Below are positions 25,468 through 37,632 of a stretch of DNA of 64,000 nucleotides, piece by piece. Every line of letters begins with the position of its first letter. The stretch's first letter is position 1. Source of the DNA: Nesterenkonia populi (GTDB lineage: Bacteria > Actinomycetota > Actinomycetes > Actinomycetales > Micrococcaceae); NCBI RefSeq assembly GCF_007994735.1, contig NZ_VOIL01000001.1:2418001-2482000 (forward strand), written 5' to 3'. The position numbers and the translations under genes are program-made. The notes under the pieces are model-generated. The model made no database searches. It saw nothing but the letters and a program-made list of their open reading frames with translations, and had not been told where the DNA came from.

Positions 25468-25736
25468 GGCTGACTCCTTTGTCAACGAATCGAAATGTCC
25501 TGCTTCTGCTGTGTCCCGCCCTCAGCTCGCCGTTGAGCCGAAGCCGGTGCGACCTCCTCGCCGCCTGGTGAGACCAGTCTGCCCACTCCGCGACCCGGTG
25601 CACCGCGGATTCCGGAAAAAGATCCGCACATCTTCGCAATCCGAAAGAAACTGTGGTCCGAGTGACTCGAACCACATTCGCATGGGGCCTGTGGACAGCG
25701 GCCAGCGCCCTCCCCGACGCGGATAGGCTGAATCGC

Positions 25737-26408
25737 ATGCCGTCCAGAAGCCGCATGCAGCGATCCAGCCGTCGTGATGCCGACGAGGCAGTTCGCCGCG
25801 GCATTCGAACACACCAGCGCACCGGCGGCAGCCACCATGCGCGCAGTCGTGCCGGACAGGCAGTCTGGGTCTGGCTCGGGGTGCTGCTCCTGGTGATCGC
25901 CGCCGCCGCATCGCTGAGCTGGCTCCAGCACAGCGAACGCAAGCAGCTGGGCAGCAGCGAAGACTACCCGAACGGGCAGACCGCAGTGCTGGAGCGGGTT
26001 GTCGACGGAGACACGGTCGTCGTGGATCTCGACGGGACGGAGGAACGAGTACGGCTGCTGAACATCGACACGCCGGAGTCGGTTCACCCGGACCAGCCCG
26101 TGGAGTGTCTCGGCCCGGAGGCCAGCGAACGGATCAGCCAGCTGATCAGCCCCGGCGACGAGCTGATCCTGGAGTTCGACCTGGACGTCCGCGACCATTA
26201 CGACCGCCTTCTCGCCGGCCTCTATGCCGGCGACCTCTTCGTCAACGAGCAGATGGCGAAGGACGGCTACGGGGCGCCGGCATACTACGAGCCCAATGAC
26301 CGCTTCTTGGCCGTGATCGAAGACGCCTGGGAAGAGGCGAAGGCCGCCGGCAACGGAATGTTTGCCGACGGCCTTCCCTGTGAGCCTGAGGTTCCGGACT
26401 ACCCCTAG
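25737..26408 (+). CDS. Membrane-anchored thermonuclease-like (SNase) protein
   Basis: A 223-residue protein. A basic N-terminus is followed by one helix (about 42-62, VWVWLGVLLLVIAAAASLSW) and then a staphylococcal-nuclease domain: VVDGDTVVV, VRLLNIDTPES (catalytic-site Arg and Asp) and DHYDRLLAGLY, whose Arg corresponds to the second catalytic Arg. Domain topology implies an outward-facing Ca-dependent nuclease held in the membrane. ATG 25737 is used because GGATAGG precedes it; the longer frame to 25653 adds an unlikely extension. The 270 bp before it (25468-25736) show no gene. It converges with the next gene, overlapping by 4 bp. Confidence 0.88.
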   Translation: MPSRSRMQRSSRRDADEAVRRGIRTHQRTGGSHHARSRAGQAVWVWLGVLLLVIAAAASLSWLQHSERKQLGSSEDYPNGQTAVLERVVDGDTVVVDLDGTEERVRLLNIDTPESVHPDQPVECLGPEASERISQLISPGDELILEFDLDVRDHYDRLLAGLYAGDLFVNEQMAKDGYGAPAYYEPNDRFLAVIEDAWEEAKAAGNGMFADGLPCEPEVPDYP

Positions 26409-26815
26409 GCGGCGTTCTCCTTCTTCCACCGGCGCGCGGAGATGAAGCTGCGCACCCCGAGGACCAGGTACACGATCAGCGCCACCAGGGTGATGAGGGC
26501 GGAGATGACCGCGCCGGGCCGCTCCGCCTCGCCGGCGAAGAGGTCGCCCAGGCTCATGAGCGGCATGATCATGGACAGTGCGCCCAGCAGCGCCACCACG
26601 AGGGCGATGTGAATGCCTGCCATCAGGCTCTTCAGCGCCAGCGCGCCGGAGGCAAGCAGCAGCAGGCCGACCACTGAGGGGATCAGCGCAGTGAAGTGCT
26701 GGGTGTCGTTCAGCATGGAGAGCAGGTAGCCGGCCACACCGACGACGACGAGCAGTCCTCCGGTGATGAAGGTCAGTCGGGGCATCGGGCTCTTGGCGTT
26801 CACGGTCGAAGTCAT
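26405..26815 (-). CDS. Small four-helix membrane protein of unknown function
   Basis: A 136-residue protein with about four hydrophobic segments (starting at LTFITGGLLVVVGVAGYLLS, and ending near residue 128) and a basic C-terminal tail (SARRWKKENAA). I recognise no family. ATG 26815 gives a sensible short cytoplasmic leader; the longer frame reaches into the tRNA region and is rejected. The gene lies downstream of tRNA-Ser and its terminator, so it needs its own promoter in the 62 bp before it. Confidence 0.75.
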   Translation of the reverse strand: MTSTVNAKSPMPRLTFITGGLLVVVGVAGYLLSMLNDTQHFTALIPSVVGLLLLASGALALKSLMAGIHIALVVALLGALSMIMPLMSLGDLFAGEAERPGAVISALITLVALIVYLVLGVRSFISARRWKKENAA

Positions 26816-26877
26816 AGCCACCAGTCTACTTCTACGGGCTGTAGAACTCGACCCTCCGAGGTCACCCCGGCACAGAG

Positions 26878-26912
26878 GAAGCCCCCGCCGCATCTGCTGC
26901 AGCGGGGGCTTC
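26878..26912 (-). terminator. Hairpin terminator downstream of tRNA-Ser
   Basis: Arms GAAGCCCCCGC and GCGGGGGCTTC pair perfectly around a 13-base loop. The hairpin lies 10 bp beyond the 3' end of the tRNA on its strand. Confidence 0.75.
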
Positions 26913-26921
26913 CTCCATCGG

Positions 26922-27009
26922 CGGTGACGGTGGGATTTGAACCCACGGTAGGGGGTTGCCCTACACAACGATTCCAGCGTTGCTCCTTCGGCCGCTCGGA
27001 CACGTCACC
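26922..27009 (-). tRNA. tRNA-Ser, anticodon GGA
   Basis: The minus strand folds into a class II tRNA: acceptor GGTGACG pairs with CGTCACC, the anticodon stem CAACG/CGTTG encloses the loop CTGGAAT (anticodon GGA, reading UCC and UCU), the variable arm is long as expected for serine, and the T loop is GGTTCAAATCC. The discriminator base is G. The CCA end is not encoded. Confidence 0.96.
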
Positions 27010-27124
27010 CTGATTCAGCTGCGCCCCGAACCGGACGGACCGGATCAAGAGCGAAATACATCCTATACGAAAGCACCGGGCGAACGCACATCCGCAGCTG
27101 CGTCGGCGGAGTGCGCACTGAGGC

Positions 27125-27928
27125 TCACTGCACCAGCTTGGCGTGCAGCCGCTCCGCCAGCGGGTCAGCCTGCCGGTGGGCCCCCACCAGCTCCATCAGC
27201 CCGGACTGCCCGCCGAGCTCGGTGAGCATCGCATCCATCGACTCCGGGGTAGCCCCCAGCAGCGGGTGGTCCGAGGCGAAGAACTCCTGGGCCTTCCGCT
27301 CATCCTCGCTGATCTCAGCCGCTGAGGCCCGCCCCTTGATGTATGCGGCTTCCGCCAGCCGGGCGAAGATGGCCGTCAGGTTCTGCTCCGTGCGGGAGTA
27401 GTCCTCCACGACGACGTCCCGGGGGGCTCCCAGCAGGGTCAGCACCACCCCGGCGAGGATGCCGGTGCGGTCCTTGCCGGCGGCGCAGTGGAAGAGGGTG
27501 CCGCCGTCGTTGCCCGCCATCACGCTCAGCCCCTGGACAACCTCCTGAGAGTGGCTGCGCACCAGGGAGGCGTACCAGCGGCCCACATCCCGGGGCGATT
27601 TCATGCTCGGAGCGGCCTTCACCAGGGCCATCGGGTTCACCGCGGCCTCAGCCAGGGGCAGGTGGTGGGCGCGCATTCCCAGCGCCTCAGCAGCGGCATG
27701 GGGCGAGGCCTGCGACTCCGGGGTGGAGCGGAGGTCCAGCACGGCGGTGACTCCCTGGTCGGCCAGGGAGCGGATCTCGTCCTGGGGAGAGAGGGTGGGG
27801 TCGTCGGAGCGCCACAGCCAGCCCGGCCGCACCACGCCGTCGTCGACCTTGATCCCGCCCAGGTCACGAATATTGACCAGGGGCTGGGCGGTCTCGGGCA
27901 CGGACGCGGCAGCAAGGTTCTCAAGCAT
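27125..27928 (-). CDS. Tyrosine-protein phosphatase (Y_phosphatase3 family)
   Basis: A 267-residue phosphatase with the CX5R loop in FHCAAGKDRTGIL (Cys about residue 150) and the N-terminal family block NIRDLGGIKVDDGVVRPGWLWRS. The general-acid region precedes it (LPLAEAA). Relatives include mycobacterial PtpB-type secreted phosphatases and many intracellular actinobacterial enzymes; there is no signal peptide here, so it is cytoplasmic. It stands alone between tRNA-Ser and the SRP RNA, on the opposite strand to the latter. Substrate, protein or phosphoinositide, is unknown. Confidence 0.9.
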   Translation of the reverse strand: MLENLAAASVPETAQPLVNIRDLGGIKVDDGVVRPGWLWRSDDPTLSPQDEIRSLADQGVTAVLDLRSTPESQASPHAAAEALGMRAHHLPLAEAAVNPMALVKAAPSMKSPRDVGRWYASLVRSHSQEVVQGLSVMAGNDGGTLFHCAAGKDRTGILAGVVLTLLGAPRDVVVEDYSRTEQNLTAIFARLAEAAYIKGRASAAEISEDERKAQEFFASDHPLLGATPESMDAMLTELGGQSGLMELVGAHRQADPLAERLHAKLVQ

Positions 27929-27993
27929 CGCTGCACATCTTATCGGCGGATCAGGTTCGCCTCACCCCATCCGCGGCAGGTACGATTGATCCT

Positions 27994-28083
27994 GGCCCCA
28001 CGCGTGGTGCCATCCTGCCGAACTCCCCCAGGACCGGAAGGTAGCAAGGGTAGGCGGGCTCTGGCAGGTGCGCGTGGGGCTCT
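27994..28083 (+). ncRNA. ffs: Signal recognition particle RNA (small bacterial 4.5S type)
   Basis: A stem of about 90 bases, closed by GGCCCCACGCG and CGCGTGGGGCT, contains the conserved SRP core GGACCGGAAGGTAGCAAGGG with the GGAA tetraloop and the symmetric bulge that binds Ffh. TCTTT follows immediately. The size indicates the short form without an Alu domain, as in most Actinobacteria. Confidence 0.95.
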
Positions 28084-28182
28084 TTAGTGCCCGGAGCCCC
28101 TCTTTCTGCGCCCCAGGTCATACTTGTGCAGGTTCCGCCGAGGCTCCCCGAACTTCGCACCGCACTGGGTACTCTTGACCCT

Positions 28183-30882
28183 ATGCGCTCGCGTCTCCTC
28201 TCCGGCCTGACGGCCTCCGCCCTGGCAGCCGCCCTGCTCGGCACGGCCCCCGCATCGGCCGAGGAGACAGAAGACCCGTCCCCTACCCCTGCCGCCCCCG
28301 CAGCCACAGAGACGGAGACCACTGAGCCAGCAGACGGAACCTCCTCGCCTGCCAGCTCCGAAGGGACGGACGACGACGAGTCTCCCTCCCCCAGCAGCAC
28401 AGAGTCGGAGCCCCCGGACCCGACCGGGACGGACGACCCCGAGCCCACCGAGAACGACCCCGGGCGCACACCCATCCCGGAGGTCAATGAGCTGATCGAC
28501 GGCGGCGCTGAGGATGAGGCCGTGACCACCTCCGGCGTGGTGACTGCGGTCTATCCGGAGGAGCGCAGCTTCGGCGGCTTCTACATCCAGGCCGCCGGCA
28601 CCGGCGAAGACCTGGACCCCGCTGAGCAGGACTACTCTGAGGCGATCTTCGTCTACTCCCCCTGGAGCGTCGACGGCGACGTTCAGGCCGGGGACTACGT
28701 GGAGATCACCGGCGACGCCGGCACCTACAACGACCAGCCCCAGATCAGCCTCTTCCCCGGCTCCGAGGACACCCCGCATCACGAGCTGGCCGTCATCGAG
28801 GACGCTCCCGGGGAGGTCACCCCTGCCGAGATCGCGTTCCCCGAGTCATCCGAGGAGCGGGACGCGATCATGGGCATGCTCATCGAGCCGCAGGGCACCT
28901 ACACAGTCACCGACCACTACACCCTGCACCAGTACGGGGAGATCGGCATCGTCGCCGGCGAGCACCCCCTCTACAACCCCACCAGCGTGGTCTCCCCCGG
29001 CGCCGAGGCCGAGGCCCGGGGCGCCCATAACAGCGAACGCCTGTTCTACCTCGACGACGGCTCCACCGCGAACCTGCAGAACAGCGACCTGGAGCTGCCC
29101 TACATCACCGCCGAGAGCCCCGTGCGAGTGGGCGCTGAGGTGACCTGGGAGCAGCCGGTCATCGTCGACTACGACTTCGGCGAGTACCGCCTGCAGCCCA
29201 CAGATCGGCTCGACGGCCCCGAGGACGAGGCCACCCCCGCCAGCTTCGAGAACACCCGGGAGGGCAGTGAGGCTCCCGCACCCCGAGCTGCTGATCTGCG
29301 CATCGCCGGATTCAACGTGCTGAACTACTTCGTGCATCTCGGCGAGGATGAGCCCGGCTGCGACTACTACGAGGACCGCGAGGGCAGCCCGACCACCGCT
29401 GACTGGTGCGACGTCCGCGGCGCCTGGAGCAGCGAGTCCTTCGAGCGCCAGCAGGGCAAGATCGTCTCCGCGATCAATGCCATGGACGCCGATATGGTCG
29501 CCCTGCAGGAGGTCGAGAACTCCGGTCACTTCAGCCCCGACGGCGACCGCGACTACGCCCACGCCCGCCTGGTGGAGGCCCTCAACGAAGACCTCGGCTA
29601 CGAGGCCTGGGACTACGTCGCCGAACCCGACGCCGTCCCGCCTCTGGGCGAGGAGGACGTGATCCGCAACGGCTACATCTACAAGCCCGAGGCCCTTGAG
29701 GTGGTGGACTCCTGGATCCTCTTCGATGAGGGGATCGAAGAGCTCGACGGCGAGCACTTCGAGAGCCTGGACCGCGACCTCGCGGACATCTACTCCAACG
29801 CCCGCGAGCCCTTCGCCGTCCAGTTCCAGCCCGCTGAAGGGGGCGAGGAGGACCAGTTCCTCGCCATCGTGAACCACTTCAAGTCCAAGGGCGCATCCGG
29901 CGTCTCCGAGGACTCCCCCAACGCGGACCAGGGCGACGGCCAATCTCCCTGGAACTACGACCGCATCCACCAGGCCGAGGGCGTGCAGGCCTTCGCCGAC
30001 GCGCTCAGCGAGCACACCGGGGTGGAGAACGTCCACCTGATGGGCGACTTCAACTCCTATGAGCGGGAGGACCCGCTGCAGGTCTTCTTCGACCAGGGCT
30101 ACACCAACCTCTCCGCCGAGACCGGCCACCACTCCTACATGTTCGACGCCGAGGTCGGCTCCCTGGACCACCTCATCTCCTCCTCCAGCGCCGCCGAGAC
30201 GGTCGAGCGGACGCAGATCTGGCAGATCAACGCCGTCGAGCCCATCGCCCTGGAGTACAGCCGATACAACTCCAGCGCCTCGGACCTCTTCCGCCTCGAC
30301 CCCTGGCGCTCCTCCGACCACGAGCCGATCATCGCCGACATCACCCTCAGCGAAGAGCCGGAGAGCGGCGCCGGGCCCTCCCCGTCCCCCACTGAGACCG
30401 CGACACCGGGTGACTCGCCCGACGAGGAGGACGAGGACGAGCTGAGCACCGGCAGCGTCAGCCTCTCCCCCGACACGGCAGCGGCCGGCGACTCCATCAC
30501 CGTCACCGCTGAGGGCTTCGGAGCCGATGAGGAGCTCCTCATCGTCTTCAACCCCGCCCTCAGCGAAGCGAGCACCGACGAGAGCGGCACCGCCGAAGCG
30601 CAGATCACCATCCCCGAGGAGGTCGCACCGGGGACCTACACCGTGGAGGTGACGGGACAGGAATCAGGCATCACCGGCTCCGCGGAGCTGACCGTCACCG
30701 AAGCCTCACCTGCCCCCCCCGGTGCCTCCGACAGCGGTCCCCAGACCGAGCAGCAGACCGGAAGCCTCGCCCGCACCGGCTTCACCATCGGCGGCATCCT
30801 CCTCGCCGCCCTCGTCCTCCTCGGCGCCGGAGCAGCCCTCATCGCCCTCCGCGCACGCGAGGACCTCGAGCTCTTCGACTGA
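28183..30882 (+). CDS. Secreted ExeM/NucH-type nuclease with LAxTG wall anchor
   Basis: An 899-residue exported protein: signal peptide (1-27), Thr/Glu/Pro-rich spacer (about 30-95), an OB-fold-like domain (about 100-350) and an endonuclease/exonuclease/phosphatase domain (about 370-720). Catalytic landmarks of the latter are RIAGFNVLNYF, ALQEVEN, MGDFNSYERED and SSDHEPII. An immunoglobulin-like domain follows (about 765-850). The end reads LARTG, hydrophobic helix, charged tail: an LAxTG signal used by class E sortases of Actinobacteria. It would degrade extracellular DNA at the wall, for phosphate or biofilm turnover. ATG 28183 places the signal peptide at the N-terminus. Confidence 0.9.
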   Translation: MRSRLLSGLTASALAAALLGTAPASAEETEDPSPTPAAPAATETETTEPADGTSSPASSEGTDDDESPSPSSTESEPPDPTGTDDPEPTENDPGRTPIPEVNELIDGGAEDEAVTTSGVVTAVYPEERSFGGFYIQAAGTGEDLDPAEQDYSEAIFVYSPWSVDGDVQAGDYVEITGDAGTYNDQPQISLFPGSEDTPHHELAVIEDAPGEVTPAEIAFPESSEERDAIMGMLIEPQGTYTVTDHYTLHQYGEIGIVAGEHPLYNPTSVVSPGAEAEARGAHNSERLFYLDDGSTANLQNSDLELPYITAESPVRVGAEVTWEQPVIVDYDFGEYRLQPTDRLDGPEDEATPASFENTREGSEAPAPRAADLRIAGFNVLNYFVHLGEDEPGCDYYEDREGSPTTADWCDVRGAWSSESFERQQGKIVSAINAMDADMVALQEVENSGHFSPDGDRDYAHARLVEALNEDLGYEAWDYVAEPDAVPPLGEEDVIRNGYIYKPEALEVVDSWILFDEGIEELDGEHFESLDRDLADIYSNAREPFAVQFQPAEGGEEDQFLAIVNHFKSKGASGVSEDSPNADQGDGQSPWNYDRIHQAEGVQAFADALSEHTGVENVHLMGDFNSYEREDPLQVFFDQGYTNLSAETGHHSYMFDAEVGSLDHLISSSSAAETVERTQIWQINAVEPIALEYSRYNSSASDLFRLDPWRSSDHEPIIADITLSEEPESGAGPSPSPTETATPGDSPDEEDEDELSTGSVSLSPDTAAAGDSITVTAEGFGADEELLIVFNPALSEASTDESGTAEAQITIPEEVAPGTYTVEVTGQESGITGSAELTVTEASPAPPGASDSGPQTEQQTGSLARTGFTIGGILLAALVLLGAGAALIALRAREDLELFD

Positions 30883-31210
30883 TTCCGGCCGGCGGCGCAC
30901 CGTTCGCCTCCCCAGTGGCCAACAGTCTCAGCGCATCGACGGAGTCCGACCCGGTGTCGGCATCGTAGATGAACAGAATCTGATCGTCATCGTCGGCCGG
31001 GGGGAGCGCCTGGTAGGTGATGGTGAGGTCACCCACCAGTGGATGGTGATAGCTCTTGATGCCCGTGGTGCGCTGCCGCACACGGTTGCGCGCCCACAGC
31101 TTCCGAAACTCCGGGCTATGGATGGACGGCTCCCCCACCAGGGCGCCCAGTACAGGATCGTCCGGGTGCTTCCCGGTGTCCCGCAGATGCCGGAGGCGCA
31201 GGAGGTTCCA
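30839..31210 (-). pseudogene. Remnant of a MmyB-type XRE-family regulator
   Basis: The frame from 31210 down to 30839 encodes only the C-terminal ligand-binding part of a MmyB-like regulator: LLRLRHLRDTG, DDPVLGALVGE, SPEFRKLWARNRVRQRT, HPLVGDLTITYQAL and a degenerate tail. A stop codon (TAG at 31213-31211) closes the frame upstream, and the N-terminal helix-turn-helix is absent. It overlaps the 3' end of the nuclease gene by 44 bp. An intact ORF from an ATG at 31138 exists but would be an isolated half-domain. I read this as a decayed gene. Confidence 0.7.
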
Positions 31211-31243
31211 CTACTGCGGGCAAGGCACGGAGCCGACGCACAG

Positions 31244-31289
31244 AGCAGCCCGCTGAGTTGTTCACCGGAGAGGAACTCAGCGGGCTGCT
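31244..31289. terminator. Perfect 16-bp stem-loop between regulator relic and aldo/keto reductase
   Basis: AGCAGCCCGCTGAGTT (31244-31259) is the exact reverse complement of 31274-31289, with a 14-base loop. No T-run follows. It could terminate the minus-strand reductase transcript, whose stop is 56 bp away, or be a relic of the decayed region. Confidence 0.55.
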
Positions 31290-31344
31290 CGCGGGGATGC
31301 CTGCCGCGTGCGCACCGCATCTGCGGCGGGCGCGGCCTCCTAGG

Positions 31345-32364
31345 TCAGGCCGCGGAGCGCTCGGCGGCCGGGCGCCGGCGCAGATGGGGTGTCTGGATGG
31401 CCGGGGGCTGGTATTCCTGATCGAGGGCGCTGACGTCGGTGCCGGGCGGCACAATCTGATCGATCTTGTCGAGAACCTCGTCCGAGAGCACGACGTCGGC
31501 CCCCGCCAGCAGGTCGTCCAGGTGGGCCATGGTGCGCGGGCCCAGCAGCGCGCTGGTGACCCCGGGATGAGCGATGGTGAACGCCATGGCCAGGTGTGTC
31601 ATGGGCAATCCGGCTTCTTCCGCGATGGGGATGAGCTGCTCCACCACGTCGAGGCGCCGCTCGTCGGTGAGGTGCCGGGAGAACTGTGCGCGCTTGAGGT
31701 CGTTGGTGCCGCCCTTGCGGACGCGCCCGGTGAGCAGGCCCTGGCCGAATGGGCCCCATACCAGCGTTCCCATCCCGTACTGCTGAGCCACGGGCAGGAC
31801 CTCTCGTTCCACGCCGCGGTTGAGGATGGAGTAGGGGGGCTGCTCGGTTCGGAAGCGCTGCAGCCCACGCCGCTCGGCCACCCACTGGGCCTCCACCATC
31901 ATCGAGGATGGCGTCGTCGAGGAGCCGATGGCCCGGATCTTGCCAGCCTGGACCAGGTCGGTGAGCGCTGAGAGGGTCTCCTCCAGATCGGTGTTCGGGT
32001 CAGGCCGGTGGAGCTGGTAGATGTCGATGTAGTCGGTGCCCAGTCGTCGCAGGGAGTCCTCGACGGCGGTGGTGATCCAGCGCCGTGACCCGCCCTGGCG
32101 GTTGGGGTCCTCCCCCATCGGCATGCCGACCTTGGTGGCAAGGACCACCTCGTCGCGGCGGCCCTTGATCGCCTTGCCGAGGACGTCTTCGGCGTCGCCG
32201 TACCGGTCGGCACAGTCGACGAGGTTGACGCCGGCATCCAGCGCCTTGTTGATGATCCGTCCGGATTCTTCGGGCTCGTTGCCCATGGCGGTGGCGAACA
32301 TCAGTGTGCCCAGGGCGTAGGGACTGACCTGGATGCCTGTCTGGCCGAGAGTGCGGTATTTCAT
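31345..32364 (-). CDS. Aldo/keto reductase
   Basis: A 339-residue NADPH-dependent oxidoreductase of the (b/a)8 aldo/keto reductase family. The catalytic tetrad is complete: D50 and Y55 in DCADRYGDAE, K78 in ATKVG and H119 in YQLHRPD. The C-terminal nucleotide-binding loop is represented by ALLGPRTMAHLDDLL. Such enzymes reduce aldehydes and ketones; the natural substrate is unknown. A TetR-type gene is divergent, with an inverted-repeat operator candidate between the two, so induction by a small molecule is likely. Confidence 0.92.
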   Translation of the reverse strand: MKYRTLGQTGIQVSPYALGTLMFATAMGNEPEESGRIINKALDAGVNLVDCADRYGDAEDVLGKAIKGRRDEVVLATKVGMPMGEDPNRQGGSRRWITTAVEDSLRRLGTDYIDIYQLHRPDPNTDLEETLSALTDLVQAGKIRAIGSSTTPSSMMVEAQWVAERRGLQRFRTEQPPYSILNRGVEREVLPVAQQYGMGTLVWGPFGQGLLTGRVRKGGTNDLKRAQFSRHLTDERRLDVVEQLIPIAEEAGLPMTHLAMAFTIAHPGVTSALLGPRTMAHLDDLLAGADVVLSDEVLDKIDQIVPPGTDVSALDQEYQPPAIQTPHLRRRPAAERSAA

Positions 32365-32405
32365 GGATCTCCTTGGTGAGGATGGAGGGTGCAGAGAAGA
32401 CGCCT

Positions 32406-32449
32406 AAGCGGAACGCCTTTCCGGAACAATACGGAATGATTTTCCGCTT
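32406..32449. promoter_or_regulatory. Nested inverted repeats between aldo/keto reductase and TetR
   Basis: An inner inverted repeat TTCCGGAACAATACGGAA (32419-32436) lies within an outer one (AAGCGGAA at 32406-32413, TTCCGCTT at 32442-32449). The half-site CGGAA/TTCCG is thus present four times. The layout suits a TetR operator controlling both divergent genes. Confidence 0.6.
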
Positions 32450-32476
32450 CGCAAGGGCACAAGGCATACTGGTGCC

Positions 32477-33088
32477 GTGACACCGATCGACAGCACGGCC
32501 GCGCAGCCGCCCGCGGAGGGCCGGGCCCGCCGCAGACGCGCCGACGCCGAACGCAACCTGAGCGCGCTCCTGGATGCGGCCAAGGCCGTCTTCGCCGCCT
32601 CAGGCGTCCATGCCCCGGCCAAGGAGATCACTGACAACGCCGGACTGGGCGTGGGAACGCTGTACCGCCACTTCCCGCGGCGGGCAGATCTGGTGGTCGC
32701 CGTCCTGCGGCATGAGATTGACGCATGCGCCGAGGCAGCCGCGGCAATGCGCGCCGAGCACACTCCCTACGAGGCACTGCGTCAGTGGGTTTCCCGCTAC
32801 GTGGAACTGGTGGGCACCAAACGCGGACTCGCCGAGGCTCTGCACTCGGACGATCAGGCCTTCGCCGGCCTGCGCGATGACGTCGCCGAACGCCTGGAGC
32901 CCGTGGTCACCGAGCTCATCGCGGACGCGCTTGACGCAGACGAGATGGTTGCCGGACTGGACGCGCGCGAGCTGCTCTACGCCATCGGCCTGCTCGGCCA
33001 GCCCGTCCCGGCTGCCGACATCGGCGCAGACTACAACCAGCGGATGGTCGCGGTCTTCATGGAAGGGCTGCGTCACTCACCAAACTGA
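32477..33088 (+). CDS. TetR-family transcriptional regulator
   Basis: A 203-residue TetR protein. After a basic leader (RARRRRADAERN) the HTH region reads AKEITDNAGLGVGTLYRHFP (about 46-65), followed by an all-helical ligand domain with the FAGLRDDVAERL segment. The GTG start (32477) sits 28 bp beyond the last half-site of the palindromic operator candidate. It is divergent from the aldo/keto reductase gene, the probable target. The ligand is unknown. Confidence 0.92.
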   Translation: MTPIDSTAAQPPAEGRARRRRADAERNLSALLDAAKAVFAASGVHAPAKEITDNAGLGVGTLYRHFPRRADLVVAVLRHEIDACAEAAAAMRAEHTPYEALRQWVSRYVELVGTKRGLAEALHSDDQAFAGLRDDVAERLEPVVTELIADALDADEMVAGLDARELLYAIGLLGQPVPAADIGADYNQRMVAVFMEGLRHSPN

Positions 33089-33195
33089 CGTCCCGGGACA
33101 GACAGGGCTCCGAGGCCCCCACGGCTGAAGCACAGAGCAGCTCCCCTCCCGAACATCAGGAAGAGGAGATGCTCTGCAGGGGCAGGAGGGGAGAG

Positions 33196-34334
33196 CTACT
33201 GCTCGGCGGCGCGCGGGCTCACCGTGGCCTCGACCCGCTGGAAGGACTTCAGGTCCACGTAGCCGGTGGCCGCCATCGCGTGGCGCAGCCCGCCCATCAG
33301 GTTTGAGGTGCCGTCGGTGTGGTGACCTGGGCCCCACAGCAGCTCCTCCAGCGGCGCCACCGTGCCCACCTTGGTGCGGTGCCCGCGCGGGAACTCCTGG
33401 TGGACCGCCTCGAGGCCCCAGTGCCACCCGCGGCCGGGAGCCTCCTCAGCCCGCGCCAGGGTGGCACCCAGCATGACCGCGTCGGCGCCCATGCCCAGGG
33501 CCTTCACGACGTCGCCCGAAGTGCCCAGGCCGCCGTCGGCTATCACGTGCACATACCTGCCGCCCGACTCGTCCAGATAGTCCCGCCGGGCCGCGGCGAT
33601 GTCGCTGATCGCCGTCGCCATCGGCACACGGATGCCAAGGGCCCGGCGGGTCGTGGAGGCGGAGCTTCCGCCGAAGCCCACCAGCACGCCGGCGGCACCG
33701 GTGCGCATCAGGTGCAGGGCCGGGGTGTAGCCGGCCGCACCGCCCACAATCACCGGAACGTCGAGCTCGTAGATGAACTCCTTGAGGTTCAGCGGATCCG
33801 TCTGCGTGGAGACGTGCTCCGCCGAGACGGTGGTGCCGCGGATGACGAACATGTCCACCCCGGCATCGATCACCGTGCGGTAGAACTCCTGGGTCCGCTG
33901 AGGAGTCAGCGACCCGGAGACGACGACGCCGGCCTCCCGGATCTCCGCCAGCCGGGCGGAGATCAGCTCGGACTTGATCGGCTCGGAGTACAGCTCCTGA
34001 AGCCGGCGAGTGTTCTCCGGGGAGACCTCCTTCGCCTCCAGGGCCGCGATCTCATCCAGGACCGGCTCCGGGTTCTCGTACCGGGTCCAGAGGCCCTCCA
34101 GGTTCAGCACTCCGAGACCGCCCAGGCGGCCCAGCGCGATGGCGGTGGCCGGAGACATCACCGAGTCCATAGGGGCAGCCACCACGGGCGCGTCGAAGGT
34201 GAAGGCGTCGATCTGCCAGGACAGGTCAACGTCCTGGGGGGCACGGGTCCGGCGGGTGGGGACAACGTTGACATCGTCCAGCGCCCAGGCGCGGCGGCCG
34301 TTCTTGGCCAGTCCGATGGGAATCTCGGTGCTCA

Positions 34335-34335
<1 letters not shown>
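33196..34335 (-). CDS. guaB3: GuaB3-family IMP dehydrogenase-like protein
   Basis: A 379-residue protein of the IMP dehydrogenase fold without the CBS insert, matching the actinobacterial GuaB3 family. It begins EIPIGLAKNGRRAWALDDVNV, with APMDSVMSP and VIVGGAAGYTPALHLMRTGA further on. The catalytic-loop Cys of true IMPDH (GSICTT) is not present; this region reads VLVGFGGSSASTTRRALG. Its exact reaction in Actinobacteria is not settled to my knowledge. The ATG shares bases with the guaB stop (TGATG), so the two are coupled in one operon, as in many relatives. Confidence 0.9.
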
Positions 34336-35885
<1,550 letters not shown>

Positions 35886-35942
35886 TCAGGCATCAGCGCA
35901 ACAAGTCTAATGGCCCCGCCATTCCGCGCGAGAACCGCACAC

Positions 35943-35983
35943 GCAGAGGGCCGGCCCGGATGCGCTCCGGACCGGCCCTCTGC
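35943..35983 (-). terminator. Strong hairpin downstream of groEL
   Basis: GCAGAGGGCCGG (35943-35954) pairs with CCGGCCCTCTGC (35972-35983). It lies 19 bp beyond the groEL stop on the minus strand and probably ends the groES-groEL transcript before guaB. Confidence 0.8.
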
Positions 35984-36001
35984 AGAGAGGAGATCAGACG
36001 A

Positions 36002-37606
<1,605 letters not shown>

Positions 37607-37632
37607 CTAGAAGAGTCGAGCGGGTAAGGGGT

